Positions 32,216 to 38,926 of a stretch of 64,000 nt of DNA are shown piece after piece. Within the stretch, counting starts at the first letter, position 1. Each line of letters begins with the position of its first letter. The DNA is from Pseudoponticoccus marisrubri. Its GTDB lineage: Bacteria > Pseudomonadota > Alphaproteobacteria > Rhodobacterales > Rhodobacteraceae. The translations under genes and the position numbers were made by a program. Below the pieces are notes generated by a model that saw only the letters and a list, made by a program, of their open reading frames with translations, was not told the DNA's origin and did no database searches. The stretch lies in assembly GCF_001482405.1 (NCBI RefSeq), contig NZ_LPXO01000002.1:186001-250000 (forward strand). The letters are read 5' to 3'.

Positions 32216-32848
32216 CTAGCGCGACGGCTGCGCCCAGTCGACCACGCTGCCGCCCTGCAGCCCGCGCGAGACCGGGTGGCAGAGCATCAGGGCCAGATCG
32301 CCGGCCGAGAGAAGCGCCTGTTGCGACCAGTCGGTGCGCAGCGGCAGGCCCAGCCCCGCAACGCGGCCCGGCCGGCAGGCCGGCGCGCAACGCTGCACCA
32401 GGGTGACATGCGCCGCAGCCCGGGCCTGCGTGTCGGCATCACCCGGCCGCTCGGGGCGCGGCACCGCCATCACCACCTGCGCGCTGCCCTGCCGGATGCC
32501 GTGCAGAAGCGCCCGGACCAGGCCTGCGCTGCGCGCCAAGGCCGCGCCGGGCCGCTCCCCGGCGGTCAGGGAGGTCATGGGCAGAAGGTCGATCAGCAGA
32601 TCGAGCGGTGTCGCGCCCCAGGCCTCGCCCAGCAGCGTCAGCACGTCGCGCCGCCCGGGGCGCAAGGCCAGCGGCTCGATCCGGTCGGGGGCTTGTCGCG
32701 CCAGCGCGATCAGCGCCTCCTCGTCCCGGTCCAGCGCCACCACCGTGGCGCCGAACCCCGCCAGCCGCAGGCAGAGCGACGCGCCCAGCGGATGGCCGGC
32801 CCCGGCGATCACGGCGGTCCGGTCGCGAAATCTCGAAGCTGCGAACAT
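32216..32848 (-). CDS. Short Rossmann-fold protein, degenerate SDR
   Basis: A 210-residue protein that begins like an SDR (TAVIAGAGHPLGASLCLRLAGFG, then VVALDRDEEAL). After that it loses the family marks: no NAG motif and no Tyr-x-x-x-Lys, with AAAHVTLVQRCAPACRPG where the active site would be. It may bind a dinucleotide but is unlikely to be a normal dehydrogenase. The ATG at 32848 has GGGGGGCAGGG before it; a GTG six codons earlier is possible. It starts 54 bases after dgt and ends 55 bases before the antiporter start. Confidence 0.65.
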   Translation of the reverse strand: MFAASRFRDRTAVIAGAGHPLGASLCLRLAGFGATVVALDRDEEALIALARQAPDRIEPLALRPGRRDVLTLLGEAWGATPLDLLIDLLPMTSLTAGERPGAALARSAGLVRALLHGIRQGSAQVVMAVPRPERPGDADTQARAAAHVTLVQRCAPACRPGRVAGLGLPLRTDWSQQALLSAGDLALMLCHPVSRGLQGGSVVDWAQPSR

Positions 32849-32902
32849 CCCTGCCCCCCGCTGCACGGGGCAGATATGCCACGGCCGGGCGCGCGGCGGG
32901 AG

Positions 32903-34069
32903 TCAGTTGGCCCCGTGCCCGGCAAGGACCGGCCGCCCGGTCAACGCCGCGTGGCTCTGCAAGGCGAAACGGTCGGTCATGCCGGCGATGTAATCGGCCA
33001 CCAGGCGCGCCAGCGCCGTCTCGCCCTTGGCCTCGGCCACATCGCCCTGCCAGCGCCGCGGCAGCAGCGTCGGGTCGGCCATGTAGATCGGGAAGAGTTC
33101 CTCGACCGCGCGGGTCACCCGCTCGCGCTGCGCCATCACGCTGGGCGCGCGGTACATGTTGGCAAAGAGGAAGCCCCGGATCTCCTGCAACTCGGCGCGC
33201 AGCCGGTCCGAGAAGGCGATGACCGGCCGGCCGAGCGCGCGCACCTCCTGCGCCGAGCCCGCACCCGAGCCTTCGAGTGCCTCGCGCGAGGTGGTGATCA
33301 GATCGGTGACCATGATGCCGAAGACCCGGCGCAGCGCCTCGTGCCGGCGCCTATAGGGGTCGAGCCCGGGATAGCGGTCATCCACCTCGGCATAGGCCTG
33401 GGACACGATGGGCAGCTGCGCGGTCCGCGCCTCGTCGAAGAGCCCCGCGCGCAGCCCGTCATGCAGGTCGTGGTTGTTGTAGGCGATATCGTCGGAGAGT
33501 GCGGCGACCTGCGCCTCGGCGCTGGCATGGGTGTGCAGTTCCAGGTCATGGCGCGCGTCATATTCGGCCAGCGCATAGGGGATGGTGCCGGTCACCGGGC
33601 CATTGTGCTTGGCGATCCCCTCGAGCGTGTCCCATGTCAGGTTCAGCCCGTCGAACTCGGCATAATGCCGCTCCAGCGAGGTGACGATGCGCAGGGTCTG
33701 GGCATTGTGGTCGAACCCGCCATAGGGCTGCATCAGCGCGTCCAGCGCATCCTCGCCGGTATGGCCGAACGGCGTGTGACCCAGGTCATGGGCCAGGGCG
33801 ACCGCCTCGGTCAGGTCGGTGTTCAACCCGAGCGCATTGGCGATGGTGCGCGCCACCTGCGCCACCTCGATCGAGTGGGTCAGCCGCGTGCGGTAGAAAT
33901 CACCCTCGTGCTCGACGAAGACCTGCGTCTTGTGCTTGAGCCGCCGGAAGGCGCTGCAATGGATGATCCGGTCGCGATCGCGTTGAAAGCACGACCGGTG
34001 CGCGCTTTCCTCTTCCGGGTAGAGCCGCCCCCGAGCGGCCTCCGGCTCACATGCATAGGCGGCCCGCAT
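32903..34069 (-). CDS. dgt: Deoxyguanosinetriphosphate triphosphohydrolase-like protein (HD domain)
   Basis: Hydrolyses dNTPs to nucleoside and triphosphate. The 388-residue protein has RDRDRIIHCSAFRRLKHKTQVF, the HD-domain ligands in TRLTHSIEVAQVART and ALAHDLGHTPFGHTGE, and SDDIAYNNHDLHDGL with the last Asp. The ATG at 34069 gives the standard start; the upstream frame lacks homology. It is divergent from erpA, a pairing that is common in alphaproteobacteria. Confidence 0.92.
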   Translation of the reverse strand: MRAAYACEPEAARGRLYPEEESAHRSCFQRDRDRIIHCSAFRRLKHKTQVFVEHEGDFYRTRLTHSIEVAQVARTIANALGLNTDLTEAVALAHDLGHTPFGHTGEDALDALMQPYGGFDHNAQTLRIVTSLERHYAEFDGLNLTWDTLEGIAKHNGPVTGTIPYALAEYDARHDLELHTHASAEAQVAALSDDIAYNNHDLHDGLRAGLFDEARTAQLPIVSQAYAEVDDRYPGLDPYRRRHEALRRVFGIMVTDLITTSREALEGSGAGSAQEVRALGRPVIAFSDRLRAELQEIRGFLFANMYRAPSVMAQRERVTRAVEELFPIYMADPTLLPRRWQGDVAEAKGETALARLVADYIAGMTDRFALQSHAALTGRPVLAGHGAN

Positions 34070-34084
34070 GGCACCGCTCCTCGT

Positions 34085-34104
34085 CCTGTCTGTCCCTGTC
34101 TGTC
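34085..34104. repeat. 10-bp tandem direct repeat in the dgt/erpA promoter region
   Basis: CCTGTCTGTC occurs twice in perfect tandem, 16 bases upstream of the dgt start. A 7-bp inverted repeat around TTTGA (34135-34153) lies nearby. One-turn spacing would suit a regulator site, but I cannot name one. Confidence 0.35.
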
Positions 34105-34302
34105 CGCACCCTTCCCCAAGGCTGCGGGTCCCGGGCCCGTGTTTGACACGGGCAGAGACGGCCCGCCACCCTGTGCCGGCGCCCCGATGGGCCGGATATG
34201 CCGGTTTTTCGCGTCTCGCGGCCGGGCAACAGGGCTGCGCGCCCCGCTTGAAGGATCGGGGCGGGTTCATATATCCTGCCCGTGCCAGACAGAGAGAGTG
34301 CC

Positions 34303-34626
34303 ATGAACCTGCCGCCCAAAGTGACCGACCGTGCCTTTGCCCGCCTGTCCGAGATCGGTGCCGGGGCGGAGGGACAGGCCCTGCGCGTGGCCGTCGAGGG
34401 CGGCGGCTGCTCGGGCTTTCAATACGACATCCGGCTCGACGCGCCGGCCGAGGATGACATCGTGATCGAGGAGGCCGGCCAGCGCGTCGTGGTCGACCCG
34501 GTCTCGCTGCCCTTCCTGTCGGGCGCGGTGATCGATTTCGCCGACGAGCTGATCGGCGCGCGCTTCGTGATCGAGAACCCCAACGCGACCAGCTCCTGCG
34601 GCTGCGGCACCTCCTTCTCGATCTGA
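34303..34626 (+). CDS. erpA: Iron-sulfur cluster insertion protein, A-type carrier
   Basis: A 107-residue A-type carrier that delivers iron-sulfur clusters to target proteins. All three ligand cysteines are present: GGGCSGFQYD and the C-terminal SSCGCGTSFS. Length and the NPNATSSCGCG segment fit ErpA/IscA. The ATG at 34303 has AGAGAGAG about six bases upstream. It diverges from dgt and is followed by a GAGTATTTG element and a hairpin. Whether it acts as ErpA or IscA cannot be settled from sequence. Confidence 0.88.
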   Translation: MNLPPKVTDRAFARLSEIGAGAEGQALRVAVEGGGCSGFQYDIRLDAPAEDDIVIEEAGQRVVVDPVSLPFLSGAVIDFADELIGARFVIENPNATSSCGCGTSFSI

Positions 34627-34692
34627 GATCGGTGCGCGGCGTGAGCCCGTGCGGCCCTTCTCAAGCGTGGCGCGGCTGGAGGACGCGGGAGA

Positions 34693-34737
34693 TCTGAGTA
34701 TTTGGAAAGAGAAGAAGCAGGGGGTGTGCCCTGCTTC
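34693..34737 (+). terminator. GAGTATTTG element and hairpin between erpA and the DMT transporter gene
   Basis: GAGTATTTGGAAAGAGAAGA at 34696-34715 is a near copy of the element after the antiporter gene. It overlaps a hairpin with arms GAAGCAGGG (34714-34722) and CCCTGCTTC (34729-34737). The pair lies between convergent genes and could end transcription from both sides. Confidence 0.5.
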
Positions 34738-34760
34738 CCTGTTGGGTTTGACGTCTTGGG

Positions 34761-35642
34761 TTACTCGGCAGGGATGACGCGGGCGCGGGCCATGTGTTCG
34801 TCGATGACCAGCCAGAGCCCCGAGCCGATGACCAGCGACACCCCCAGAAGCGTGCCCATGGTCGGGATCTCGCCGAAGGCCAGCATGCCGATCGCCACCA
34901 TCCAGACGAATTGCAGGTTCATCAGCGGCGTCGCCACATAGGCGGGCAGCAGGCGCAGCGCCTCGGCCACCACGTAGCGGGCGGCGAAGAGCGCGACCGC
35001 GTAGCCGGTGATCCAGCCGAGGTCGGTGAGGCTCATCGGGGTCCAGACGAAGGGCAGCGCCAGGCCCATGGCCAGCATCAGCGCGAGGTTCGGCCAGAAG
35101 ACCTGGGCCAGCGGCACCCGCTCGACCCGGGCGATGAGCCGCGCGGCCAGCATGGAGCCGGTGCCCGAGACCGCCGCCAGCAGCGCCCAGCCATGGCCGG
35201 CCTGCATGCCCGAAAGCCCGCCCGGCATCAGCACGAGGATGCCGCCCGCGCCCAGCCCCAGCGCGGCCCAGGCCATGGGGCGCGGCACCTCGCCCAGCAC
35301 CGGGCCGGAGAGCGCCGCGGCGATCAGCGGGATCAGCCCGATGAACAGGAAGACATCGGCGAAGGGCAGCAGGCGGAAGGCCTGGAAGAAGGCGATCGAG
35401 GCGATCACCGTCAGCGCGGCGCGCACCCACATCGCCCCGCGGGAGCGCAGGCGCAGCCCGCCCTGCCCCCGGTCGCCGAGCCGCGTCGCTGCCATGGAGA
35501 GCGCCACGACCAGCGCCGAGGAGATCACGAAGAGCTGTGGCGCGGCATAGCTGCCCGCGATGAACTTGGTGATGCCGTCGGCGGCGGCCATCATGCCAGT
35601 GTAGAGGACGACCAGCGCCGCCCCGATGCCTGCGCCCCTCAT
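34761..35642 (-). CDS. DMT-superfamily (EamA) transporter of the repeat-protein cluster
   Basis: A 293-residue inner-membrane protein with ten hydrophobic segments in two EamA repeats (about residues 5-135 and 150-285). The second repeat holds AEALRLLPAYVATPLMNLQFVWMVAIG, the usual DMT closing part. Members export or import small metabolites. Its ATG overlaps the stop of the 353-residue protein (ATGA), so the two are translationally coupled, and the repeat protein lies 57 bases further upstream. The substrate may therefore be linked to those proteins, which is inference. Confidence 0.85.
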   Translation of the reverse strand: MRGAGIGAALVVLYTGMMAAADGITKFIAGSYAAPQLFVISSALVVALSMAATRLGDRGQGGLRLRSRGAMWVRAALTVIASIAFFQAFRLLPFADVFLFIGLIPLIAAALSGPVLGEVPRPMAWAALGLGAGGILVLMPGGLSGMQAGHGWALLAAVSGTGSMLAARLIARVERVPLAQVFWPNLALMLAMGLALPFVWTPMSLTDLGWITGYAVALFAARYVVAEALRLLPAYVATPLMNLQFVWMVAIGMLAFGEIPTMGTLLGVSLVIGSGLWLVIDEHMARARVIPAE

Positions 35643-36700
35643 GACCGGCCCGCCCGGGCGAAGCCCTCGAAATAGGCGCCGAAGAGCGCGCTGCTCTGCG
35701 CCGCCACCTCGAGCAAGTCGCGCGCCTCTTCCGACAGGTGCGGCGCCACGCGGGCGCGCATGCGTTCCCAGTCGCCCGAGCGCCCCTCCTCCATGGCCAG
35801 CATGGCCTGGCTGATCTCGCGCAGCGCGGTGCGCGGGCGGGCGGCGCGGTCAAAGCGCATGCGCCCGGGCGCCACCGGCTTGCGGAAGAGCGGGCCGCCG
35901 GTCACCGCCTGGTGCCAGTTGCAGATCAGGAACTCGTGGTAATTGTCGCTCAGCGCGACGCCCGGCCCGCTCTCGACCGTGAAGCCCATGGTCTCGGCTT
36001 CGAGCCACGCGGTCCAGACCGCGGGCGGCACCTGGCCGGCATGGCGCAGCGCGATGCAGATCTCGGCCAACAGGTCGGCATTCTGGTCGAGAAACGCGGT
36101 CAGACCGGCGAAATGCAGGCTGTCCAGCGCCTCCTGCGGCAGGTCGGGCGGTCGGCGCCCGTATTCGCTCAGGTAATAGACGATATGGGTCAGCTCGTAG
36201 GCGGCCTTCTTGTTGGGCAGCTGGAAGGTGGCGGTGCGGGAGGTGAAGGCGCGCAGCCGGTCATCCAGCCCGGGATCGCGGATCGGGTCGACCCCGCGCC
36301 GGCCCATCAGGCGCCGTGCCTCGGCGCGCTGCAGGTCCGACAGCTCGGCCTCGGCCAGCCCTTCGCGGCGGGCGAACTCGACCATGCGGGCGGCCTCGTT
36401 CCCCGGCATTCCCAGCGCCTCGAGATCGAGCGCCAGCGACAGCAGGAAGCGGTAATATTGCGGAAAGAAGGTCAGCCGGTCATGGGCATTGGCATAGAAG
36501 CCGGCATGGATGGCCAGCGCCTCGGCCGGCACCTCCTGACCGGTGCATTCGAGGATGTTGAGCAGCTCGGCATTTTCCTTCAGCCAGAACACGTCGTCCC
36601 CGGTGCGACGGTGCTCGGCAAAGCAGGCCAGAAGCGCGCCGAGACGCGCTTCCAGAGGCAAAATCCGGGACGGGACGGTCAGTTGGACGATGTTGTTCAT
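35639..36700 (-). CDS. Unrecognised 353-residue helical protein next to the repeat protein
   Basis: I do not recognise the family. The protein is soluble, mostly helical and has no signal peptide. Conserved-looking blocks are FFPQYYRFLLSLALDLEALG (residues 79-98), LPNKKAAYELTHIVYYLSEY (about residues 161-180) and NYHEFLICNWHQAV (about residues 253-266). The histidines and glutamates in the last two blocks (ELTH, YHEF, NWH) could bind a metal, as in helical di-iron enzymes, but this is only a guess. It starts 57 bases after the repeat-protein gene and overlaps the transporter start, so the three genes form one unit. A partner or modifying enzyme for the repeat protein is one possible role. Confidence 0.75.
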   Translation of the reverse strand: MNNIVQLTVPSRILPLEARLGALLACFAEHRRTGDDVFWLKENAELLNILECTGQEVPAEALAIHAGFYANAHDRLTFFPQYYRFLLSLALDLEALGMPGNEAARMVEFARREGLAEAELSDLQRAEARRLMGRRGVDPIRDPGLDDRLRAFTSRTATFQLPNKKAAYELTHIVYYLSEYGRRPPDLPQEALDSLHFAGLTAFLDQNADLLAEICIALRHAGQVPPAVWTAWLEAETMGFTVESGPGVALSDNYHEFLICNWHQAVTGGPLFRKPVAPGRMRFDRAARPRTALREISQAMLAMEEGRSGDWERMRARVAPHLSEEARDLLEVAAQSSALFGAYFEGFARAGRS

Positions 36701-36756
36701 CTTCTTGGCTCCTGTCTTGCGGCAGAGCGTCCCCGCCCCGCCCGGGTTGCTTGGGT

Positions 36757-37356
36757 TCAGGCGCGGACCGGGCCCGACCAGCTGACGAAGGATTCGACAT
36801 TGTCGCCGGTCTTGGCATCGCCATTGGCGGGGCCGGACCAGCTCACGAAGGATTCGACATTGTCGCCGGTTTTCGCGTCGCCATTCGCGGGGCCGGACCA
36901 GCTCACGAAGGCTTCCACGTTGTCACCGGTTTTCGCGTCGCCGTTCGCGGGGCCCGACCAGCTGACGAAGGCCTCGACATTGTCGCCGGTCTTGGCATCG
37001 CCGTTCGCGGGGCCCGACCAGGAGACGAAGGCCTCGACATTGTCGCCGGTCTTCGCATCGCCGTTCGCGGGAGCCGACCAGCTGACGAAGGCTTCCACGT
37101 TGTCACCGGTCTTGGCGTCGCCGTTCGCGGGGCCCGACCAGGACACGAAGGCCTCGACATTGTCGCCGGTCTTGGCATCGCCATTCGCGGGGCCGGACCA
37201 GGACACGAAGGACTCGACATTATCCCCACACTCCATGCGACCCTCTTCCGGGCCCGACCAGGAGACGAAGCTTTCCACCAGATCACCGCACAAAGCGGAG
37301 GTTTCGGCCTTGGAAACGGTTTCTTGAGAGATGCTGTGCTTAAGTTGGGCGGTCAT
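36757..37356 (-). CDS. Repeat protein with nine 20-residue GDNVExFVSWSGP units
   Basis: A 199-residue protein: a 22-residue leader (MTAQLKHSISQETVSKAETS plus two residues), then nine tandem units of 20 residues, the last cut to 17. The standard unit is TGDNVEAFVSWSGPANGDAK. Units 1 and 2 start with Cys instead of Thr (Cys23 and Cys43), unit 1 differs most (PEEGRME end), and unit 4 has SAP for SGP. GD, VE, FVSWS and P never change. There is no signal peptide or membrane segment. The ATG at 37356 has AAGGAG nine bases upstream; six earlier in-frame codons lie before that site. The unit could be a structural repeat, a binding repeat or a multi-core peptide precursor. I do not recognise the family. 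Confidence 0.85.
   Translation of the reverse strand: MTAQLKHSISQETVSKAETSALCGDLVESFVSWSGPEEGRMECGDNVESFVSWSGPANGDAKTGDNVEAFVSWSGPANGDAKTGDNVEAFVSWSAPANGDAKTGDNVEAFVSWSGPANGDAKTGDNVEAFVSWSGPANGDAKTGDNVEAFVSWSGPANGDAKTGDNVESFVSWSGPANGDAKTGDNVESFVSWSGPVRA
36760..37290 (-). repeat. 60-bp tandem coding repeats
   Basis: Nine head-to-tail 60-bp units encode the 20-residue repeats. Inner copies are nearly identical, differing at a few third positions (for example GTCACC versus GTCGCC in the GDN codons region) and at Ala/Ser in VExF. Near identity at DNA level means recent expansion or gene conversion, and copy number may vary between strains. Confidence 0.95.
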
Positions 37357-37426
37357 TTTCCTGAACTCCTTCAAGGGCTTGTGGTTGGTCCCTCAACGAT
37401 GCGCGCAAAACGCGTTTGCAAAAAAG

Positions 37427-37450
37427 TTAATTCTTGTTAAGGTTGATTAA
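37427..37450. promoter_or_regulatory. Three TTAA sites at 10-bp spacing
   Basis: TTAA occurs at 37427-37430, 37437-37440 and 37447-37450, each separated by six bases, so all face one side of the helix. CtrA half sites are TTAA, usually with a 7-base gap; the 6-base gap is off consensus. The block lies about 70 bases upstream of the repeat-protein start and could be its promoter or operator region. Confidence 0.4.
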
Positions 37451-37458
37451 TCTCGCGG

Positions 37459-37542
37459 TTATGCACAACCCAGGGGTTGCGCACCGATTTCGAATTTCGA
37501 AACAATGCGAGATATCCACAGAATTGAATTTCTTGGGGATAA
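37459..37542. promoter_or_regulatory. Cluster of three DnaA-box-like sites
   Basis: TTATGCACA at 37459-37467 matches TTATNCACA exactly. ATATCCACA at 37512-37520 differs at one base from TTATCCACA, and TGGGGATAA at 37534-37542 is the complement of TTATCCCCA, also one base off. The surrounding 150 bases are much richer in A+T than the rest of the window. This may be a DnaA-controlled promoter; it lacks the box number and the neighbour genes expected for a chromosome origin. Confidence 0.4.
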
Positions 37543-37543
37543 G

Positions 37544-37583
37544 TTTGGACTTTGCAGCGCAACGGCTGTTTGCAAAGTCCAAA
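37544..37583. other. Long-stem inverted repeat upstream of the repeat-protein cluster
   Basis: TTTGGACTTTGCA (37544-37556) pairs perfectly with TGCAAAGTCCAAA (37571-37583) around a 14-base loop. The rest of the 470-base gap between the repeat protein and xthA (37584-37826) shows no gene or strong signal to me. Confidence 0.6.
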
Positions 37584-37826
37584 ACCCCGAATCATCGCGC
37601 GAATCCGATGCGTTCCGGCGTCAGGAATCGGTCACGTCCTGCCGCGTGGCGGACGCGATTCGGCGCCGGTTCCGCGCCGGCAAGAGGCGGGTCCGGGTCA
37701 ATCGGCTTGACCTTGTGGCAGCAAAGCGGTCTGGATTGCGCGGTATCGCACCGGGGCCGACCAAAGGAATTTTCCCCGGCTGCAAAGCCCGGGCCACGCC
37801 CCGGCCGGGACCGGACAGGAGGCGCC

Positions 37827-38609
37827 ATGAAGATCGCGACGTTCAACATCAACGGCATCAAGGCCCGCCTGCCCGCGGTCACCCAGTGGCTGGACGAGGC
37901 GCAGCCCGACGTGGTGCTCTGCCAGGAGATCAAGTCGGTCGACGAGGCCTTCCCCCGCGAGCCCTTCGAGGAGCGCGGCTACAATGTCGAGACGCATGGG
38001 CAGAAGGGTTTCAACGGCGTGGCGATCCTCTCCAAGCGCCCGCTGGAGGATGTCTGCCGCGGCCTGCCCGGCGATGACAGCGACGAACAGGCGCGCTGGA
38101 TCGAGGCCACGGTGATGGGCGACAGCCAGGCGGTGCGGCTCTGCGGGCTCTACCTGCCCAATGGCAACCCCGCGCCGGGGCCGAAATACGACTACAAGCT
38201 GGCCTGGATGGAGCGGCTGGAGGCGCGCGCCCGCGCCCTGCTGGAGGAGGAGATGCCGGCGGTGATGGCGGGCGACTACAACGTCATCCCGCAGGCCGAG
38301 GATGCCGAGCGCCCCGAGGCCTGGGCCGAGGACGCGCTGTTCCTGCCGCAAAGCCGCGCCGCCTTCCGCCGGATCCTGAACCTCGGCTTCACCGAGGCGT
38401 TCCGCGCCCGGACCGACGCGCCCGGGCAATACAGTTTCTGGGACTACCAGGCCCGCGCCTGGGAGCGGAACAACGGCATCCGCATCGACCACATGCTGCT
38501 GACGCCCGCGGCGGCCGACCTGATGACGGAATGCCGGATCGATGCCGAGATCCGCGGCCGGGAAAAGCCCTCGGATCACGTGCCGGTCTGGATCGAGCTG
38601 GCCGCCTGA
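37827..38609 (+). CDS. xthA: Exodeoxyribonuclease III family AP endonuclease
   Basis: Cuts DNA at abasic sites and trims 3' blocking groups in base excision repair. The 260-residue protein has the family pattern MKIATFNINGIKARL, LCQEIKS with the metal Glu, LYLPNGNP, AGDYNVIP and RIDHMLLTP ... SDHVPVW with the catalytic Asp-His. The ATG at 37827 has CAGGAGG six bases upstream. Confidence 0.95.
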   Translation: MKIATFNINGIKARLPAVTQWLDEAQPDVVLCQEIKSVDEAFPREPFEERGYNVETHGQKGFNGVAILSKRPLEDVCRGLPGDDSDEQARWIEATVMGDSQAVRLCGLYLPNGNPAPGPKYDYKLAWMERLEARARALLEEEMPAVMAGDYNVIPQAEDAERPEAWAEDALFLPQSRAAFRRILNLGFTEAFRARTDAPGQYSFWDYQARAWERNNGIRIDHMLLTPAAADLMTECRIDAEIRGREKPSDHVPVWIELAA

Positions 38610-38685
38610 GCCCCGGGCGCCACCTTGCACGCACCGCGGCGGCACACTAGGTTTTGGCGCAACCACAGCAGACACGGAGACGCCT

Positions 38686-38922
38686 ATGCCCATGCATGCC
38701 CAGGAAATCGAGGATCTGCTGCGGCAGAGCTTCCCGGACGCGAAGATCGCGGTAGAGGGCGATGACGGGGTGCACATGTCGGCCATGGTCATCGACGAGA
38801 GCTTTCGCGGTTTGAACCGCGTACAGCAGCAGCGTGCGGTCTATGCCGCGCTCAAGGGCAAGATGGACGGCCCGGCCGGCGAGCTTCATGCGCTGGCCCT
38901 GACCACGAAGGCGCCCGACTGA
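38686..38922 (+). CDS. BolA-family protein
   Basis: A 78-residue protein with the BolA fold pattern: a helix with [21 protein letters not shown], the loop [21 protein letters not shown] and a C-terminal ALALTTKAP. The conserved C-terminal His region ([10 protein letters not shown]) is present. BolA proteins pair with monothiol glutaredoxins to bind a [2Fe-2S] cluster, and a Grx4-type glutaredoxin gene follows at once. GGAG precedes the ATG at 38686 by seven bases; an ATG two codons later is possible. It resembles the E. coli IbaG/BolA2 branch. Confidence 0.88.
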   Translation: MPMHAQEIEDLLRQSFPDAKIAVEGDDGVHMSAMVIDESFRGLNRVQQQRAVYAALKGKMDGPAGELHALALTTKAPD

Positions 38923-38926
38923 TCCC

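Noticed and set aside
34135-34153. TTGACA-containing promoter for erpA
   Set aside because: No acceptable -10 at 16-18 bases, and TTGACA lies within a hairpin; not convincing.
36760-37290. Regular repeats that could be taken for a CRISPR array
   Set aside because: Units are 60 bp, contiguous without spacers, and all lie in one reading frame with a ribosome site; they encode a protein repeat.
35738-37440. Plus-strand frames through the repeat region that also show repeats
   Set aside because: Their periodicity is a shadow of the 60-bp coding repeat on the minus strand, and they lack ribosome sites.
37427-37583. Chromosome replication origin
   Set aside because: Only three box-like sites, two with mismatches, and no dnaA, parA/B, hemE or similar origin neighbours. 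Kept only as a DnaA-site candidate.
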